Positions 45,804-47,573 of a stretch of 47,573 nucleotides of DNA are shown in pieces (the first letter of the stretch is position 1; each line of letters starts with the position of its first letter). The notes under the pieces were generated by a model that searched no databases, was not told the origin of the DNA, and saw nothing but the letters and a program-made list of their open reading frames with translations. The position numbers and the translations under genes were made by a program. This stretch comes from Clostridia bacterium (GTDB lineage: Bacteria; Bacillota; Clostridia; Christensenellales; Borkfalkiaceae): contig JAFZXN010000069.1 in the NCBI GenBank assembly GCA_017616695.1, positions 1 through 47,573 on the forward strand, read 5' to 3'.

Positions 45804-46493
45804 TTATTTCGGTTCGTTTCCGTTGCAAATTGCCGCATAAACGTCTTCGGGTATCATGGGCGAAGTTATCTTTTCCATAAGCTCGTCGCTTATTTTGCCC
45901 GTTTCGGCGTATTCTCTACCCGCCTGTTTGATAAGTTCGAGGCGGGGAAGCGTTACGGGCGCGGCCTCGGGAGCGTTGAACATAGGGCTTTCCGGCACGG
46001 TTATTATCGTATGTCCGCACGGGAACATAAGTTCAAACTGCGCGACGGCAGGCTCGAAGTTGTGTTTGCTGTTGGGGAATCCGCACCCGCATATCATAAC
46101 GTATCTTATATGCGAATAATCGGCTTGCCCGACGTGTTCGTATCTATCGCCGACCTTTGTCATAGCCATTGACGAAAGCGGCATCGTGCGGTCGATAACG
46201 GCTTTTAAAGGGGCGGGCATTCCGTAGGCGTAAAGCGGATAATTGAGTAAAAGGATATCGCAATCCAATATATCGCTCAAAATGGAACGCATATCGTCGT
46301 CGATAACGCAAGTTCCGCCGTTACGCTTGCAGGTAAAACAGCCGCGGCAGTATTCAACGCGTTTTTCGGTGACGTGGATAGTCTTTACCGACTGCGGCGC
46401 GGCGTTATTCATACCTTCCAAAAACGCATTGGTAATGTGCATGGTATCGCTTTTATCTTTTTTGGGGCTGCCGTTCAAAACGAGTATTTTCAT
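45804..46493 (-). CDS. NADPH-dependent FMN reductase/flavodoxin-like protein
   Basis: A 229-residue flavoprotein of the NAD(P)H-quinone/FMN reductase group. The FMN phosphate loop is LNGSPKKDKSDT at 5-16. A cysteine cluster follows (CRGCFTCKRNGGTC, about 49-62), as in the iron-sulfur or metal-binding flavodoxin-like subfamily. LLLNYPLYAYGMPAPLKAVIDR forms the flavin-contacting loop. The likely role is reduction of quinones, nitro-aromatics or similar electrophiles, but the substrate is not known. Its start overlaps the end of the CAT-like gene by four bases (ATGA), showing coupling. Confidence 0.87.
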   Translation of the reverse strand: MKILVLNGSPKKDKSDTMHITNAFLEGMNNAAPQSVKTIHVTEKRVEYCRGCFTCKRNGGTCVIDDDMRSILSDILDCDILLLNYPLYAYGMPAPLKAVIDRTMPLSSMAMTKVGDRYEHVGQADYSHIRYVMICGCGFPNSKHNFEPAVAQFELMFPCGHTIITVPESPMFNAPEAAPVTLPRLELIKQAGREYAETGKISDELMEKITSPMIPEDVYAAICNGNEPK

Positions 46494-47188
46494 AATTTTT
46501 CCTTTTTAGTCTGTTTGAGTTCGGGGACAAAAAAGCTTTCTATCTCTTTTTCGATAAGTCTATATACGTTTGCTATAAGATACCCGTCGGCTATGGCGTG
46601 ATTCATTCTGACCGAAACGGGCATGACCTTTCTGCCGTTTTCATCGCGGTATTTTCCCCAATTGACGATTGGAGCAAAGTAGAGATAGCCGTCGGGTAGT
46701 TCTATGTTTAACGAGTCGTACGACAGCCACGGTATATACGACGCGTCGAACCAATTTGGGTGATCGGCGCTGTCAATGAGGTATTCTCTCGTCGCTTTAC
46801 CGTTATTTAAGTCTGTTTCGGCGTTTTTGTAAAAGGTGGCGTAATCGCTGAAATATCTGGTGTAAACGGGCGTGCAGGTCTCCGTGTCTTCGTGAAAAAC
46901 GTATTGAATGGGGTTTATCACGTCGTAACAGATGAGTTCGTCCGTCTTCCATAAATATCCCATTTTGTAATCGTCGCGAGAGTTGAGGGCTTTCGTCAAT
47001 ATATACAGAAAATTGAGATAAAACTTCGTTCCGCTTGTTTTAGATATTTCGACGAGCCTCGTAACGTCTATTCTTGCCGTCATCGACGTCGAACACTTGC
47101 AGTCTTTTGAAAAATGACGGAACACACCCTTTCTGTAATAAGTTTCTTTGTCGATAACTCTGTATTCGGCAATTTTCTTAAGATCCAT
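46490..47188 (-). CDS. Chloramphenicol-acetyltransferase-fold (CatA-like) acyltransferase
   Basis: A 232-residue protein of the CAT (PF00302-type) family. The catalytic motif is NHAIADG (H197, D201, G202), equivalent to HHAVCDG in classical CAT. Other marks are YRKGVFRHFSKDCKCSTSMT near the N-terminus and PIQYVFHEDTETCTPVYT in the middle. Many family members in gut Firmicutes do not confer chloramphenicol resistance, so the substrate stays open. I start at ATG 47188 because AAAGGTG precedes it. An in-frame ATG at 47224 would lie at the predicted transcription start. First gene of the operon. Confidence 0.85.
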   Translation of the reverse strand: MDLKKIAEYRVIDKETYYRKGVFRHFSKDCKCSTSMTARIDVTRLVEISKTSGTKFYLNFLYILTKALNSRDDYKMGYLWKTDELICYDVINPIQYVFHEDTETCTPVYTRYFSDYATFYKNAETDLNNGKATREYLIDSADHPNWFDASYIPWLSYDSLNIELPDGYLYFAPIVNWGKYRDENGRKVMPVSVRMNHAIADGYLIANVYRLIEKEIESFFVPELKQTKKEKL

Positions 47189-47231
47189 AGTTACACCTTT
47201 ATCGGCTATATAAACGCCGTTCATAGTTATA

Positions 47232-47260
47232 ATTTTACCCGCTCCCGCCGCGTTTGTCAA
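47232..47260 (-). promoter_or_regulatory. σA promoter of the CAT-flavoprotein-yjdF-GNAT operon
   Basis: On the minus strand TTGACA (47260-47255) and TAAAAT (47237-47232) are 17 bases apart. Start of transcription is predicted near 47225, leaving a leader of about 37 bases, too short for a riboswitch. The spacer is GC-rich. Nothing else is recognisable from 47261 to 47321. Confidence 0.85.
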
Positions 47261-47321
47261 GTTCGCACGGCTTTATACGCGATTTTACGCTGAAATAATA
47301 CCTCGACAGACAAAAAATATA

Positions 47322-47573
47322 ATATGGCGCTCGCCGTGCTCGCGCATCATCAGGTCGCCGTGGGCGGCTTGAACGAATTGACTGTGAAAATAAGGGACTT
47401 GAACCGGCGACCGAGACGTTTCGGCAATGCTTACGCATTGAATTGCCTACGGCAAAGCCGAAAGTCAGTAAATATATGATATGGCGCTCGCCGTGCTCGC
47501 GCATCATCAGGTCGCCGTGGGCGGCTTGAACGAATTGACTGTGAAAATAAGGGACTTGAACCGGCGACCGAGA
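47322..47573. repeat. 157-bp tandem repeat running off the window end
   Basis: The unit 47322-47478 is followed at once by a second copy, of which 95 bases (47479-47573) are in the window and are identical to the first 95 bases. On the minus strand each copy contains CGCCGGTTCAAGTCC (copies of the core at 47395-47405 and 47552-47562), like the T-arm and T-loop of a tRNA, but the stem does not pair fully and no whole cloverleaf is present. The unit also contains a hairpin GGCAAT/ATTGCC around 47421-47446. Minus-strand reading frames here look fortuitous. The window end probably marks an assembly break in a longer array. Confidence 0.85.

Noticed and set aside
47390-47460. A complete tRNA gene on the minus strand
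   Set aside because: Only the T-loop-like GGTTCAAGTCC is present; the T-stem does not pair, and no D-arm, anticodon arm or acceptor stem can be drawn.
47235-47507. A 90-residue minus-strand reading frame across the tandem repeat
   Set aside because: It runs through the CAT promoter and the repeat, has no family resemblance or convincing ribosome binding site, and its Arg/Ser-rich content is what chance translation of a tRNA-like repeat gives.
1-47573. CRISPR arrays, prophage or transposase genes
   Set aside because: No regularly spaced short repeats, integrase, transposase or phage structural genes are visible anywhere in the window.

Overview
The window reads as a piece of chromosome from a low-to-medium-GC Firmicute, most likely an uncultured anaerobic member of the class Clostridia. 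The evidence is the gene set: dnaD/dnaI-type helicase loading, cdaA, comEC-holA, degV, mcsA-mcsB-clpC, long-form hpf and σA promoters of the TTGACA-17-TATAAT type. It also has the B. subtilis-like order ywlC-ywlE-rpiB-upp. The family-level assignment is inference. About 47 of 47.5 kb are densely packed genes. I see no phage, insertion sequence, CRISPR array, rRNA or complete tRNA. The odd length and the 157-bp repeat that runs off the right edge suggest a whole contig that ended in a repeat.

Left part (1-11.1 kb). A probable 6S RNA on the minus strand diverges from an MBL-hydrolase/comEC/holA operon. The MBL gene seems to start with ATT, and the ComEC protein lacks its usual C-terminal MBL domain. 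The c-di-AMP synthase gene cdaA follows, without its usual partner cdaR. It converges, across a bidirectional terminator, on a minus-strand dnaD-dnaI pair (primosome). sbcD-sbcC follow, and SbcC has no CxxC zinc hook.

Centre (11.2-28.9 kb). A long plus-strand housekeeping run encodes an alpha/beta-hydrolase-like protein whose nucleophile position looks lost, signal peptidase I, DegV, oligoendopeptidase F, replicative helicase DnaB, Sua5/YwlC, YwlE, RpiB, Upp, GalU, McsA, McsB, ClpC, Hpf, a sugar-phosphate isomerase-like TIM barrel and Pgi. YwlE (arginine phosphatase), McsA/McsB (arginine kinase) and ClpC (phosphoarginine-reading unfoldase) lie within 7 kb and form a complete protein-arginine-phosphorylation circuit. 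McsA is shortened and no ctsR gene is present.

Right part (29-47.6 kb). An FAD-dependent oxidoreductase and a GT39-like membrane glycosyltransferase may serve the cell envelope. A polyamine-uptake operon follows (XRE-cupin regulator, potA-B-C-D) with a strong promoter and a 13-bp inverted repeat. Next come three lipoprotein genes: a HAD phosphatase, a BspA-LRR plus M3-like metallopeptidase fusion, and a tiny one. A MacB/FtsX-type ABC exporter follows. A minus-strand four-gene operon (CAT-like acyltransferase, flavodoxin-like reductase, YjdF, GNAT) converges on the exporter at a shared terminator. The window ends in the 157-bp tandem repeat with a tRNA-T-arm-like motif.

No single locus is clearly a new system. 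The best candidates for follow-up are the stripped-down arginine-phosphorylation module, the hookless SbcC, the ATT-started MBL gene beside a truncated ComEC, the surface LRR-metallopeptidase next to the polyamine system, and the YjdF/CAT/flavoprotein/GNAT operon.
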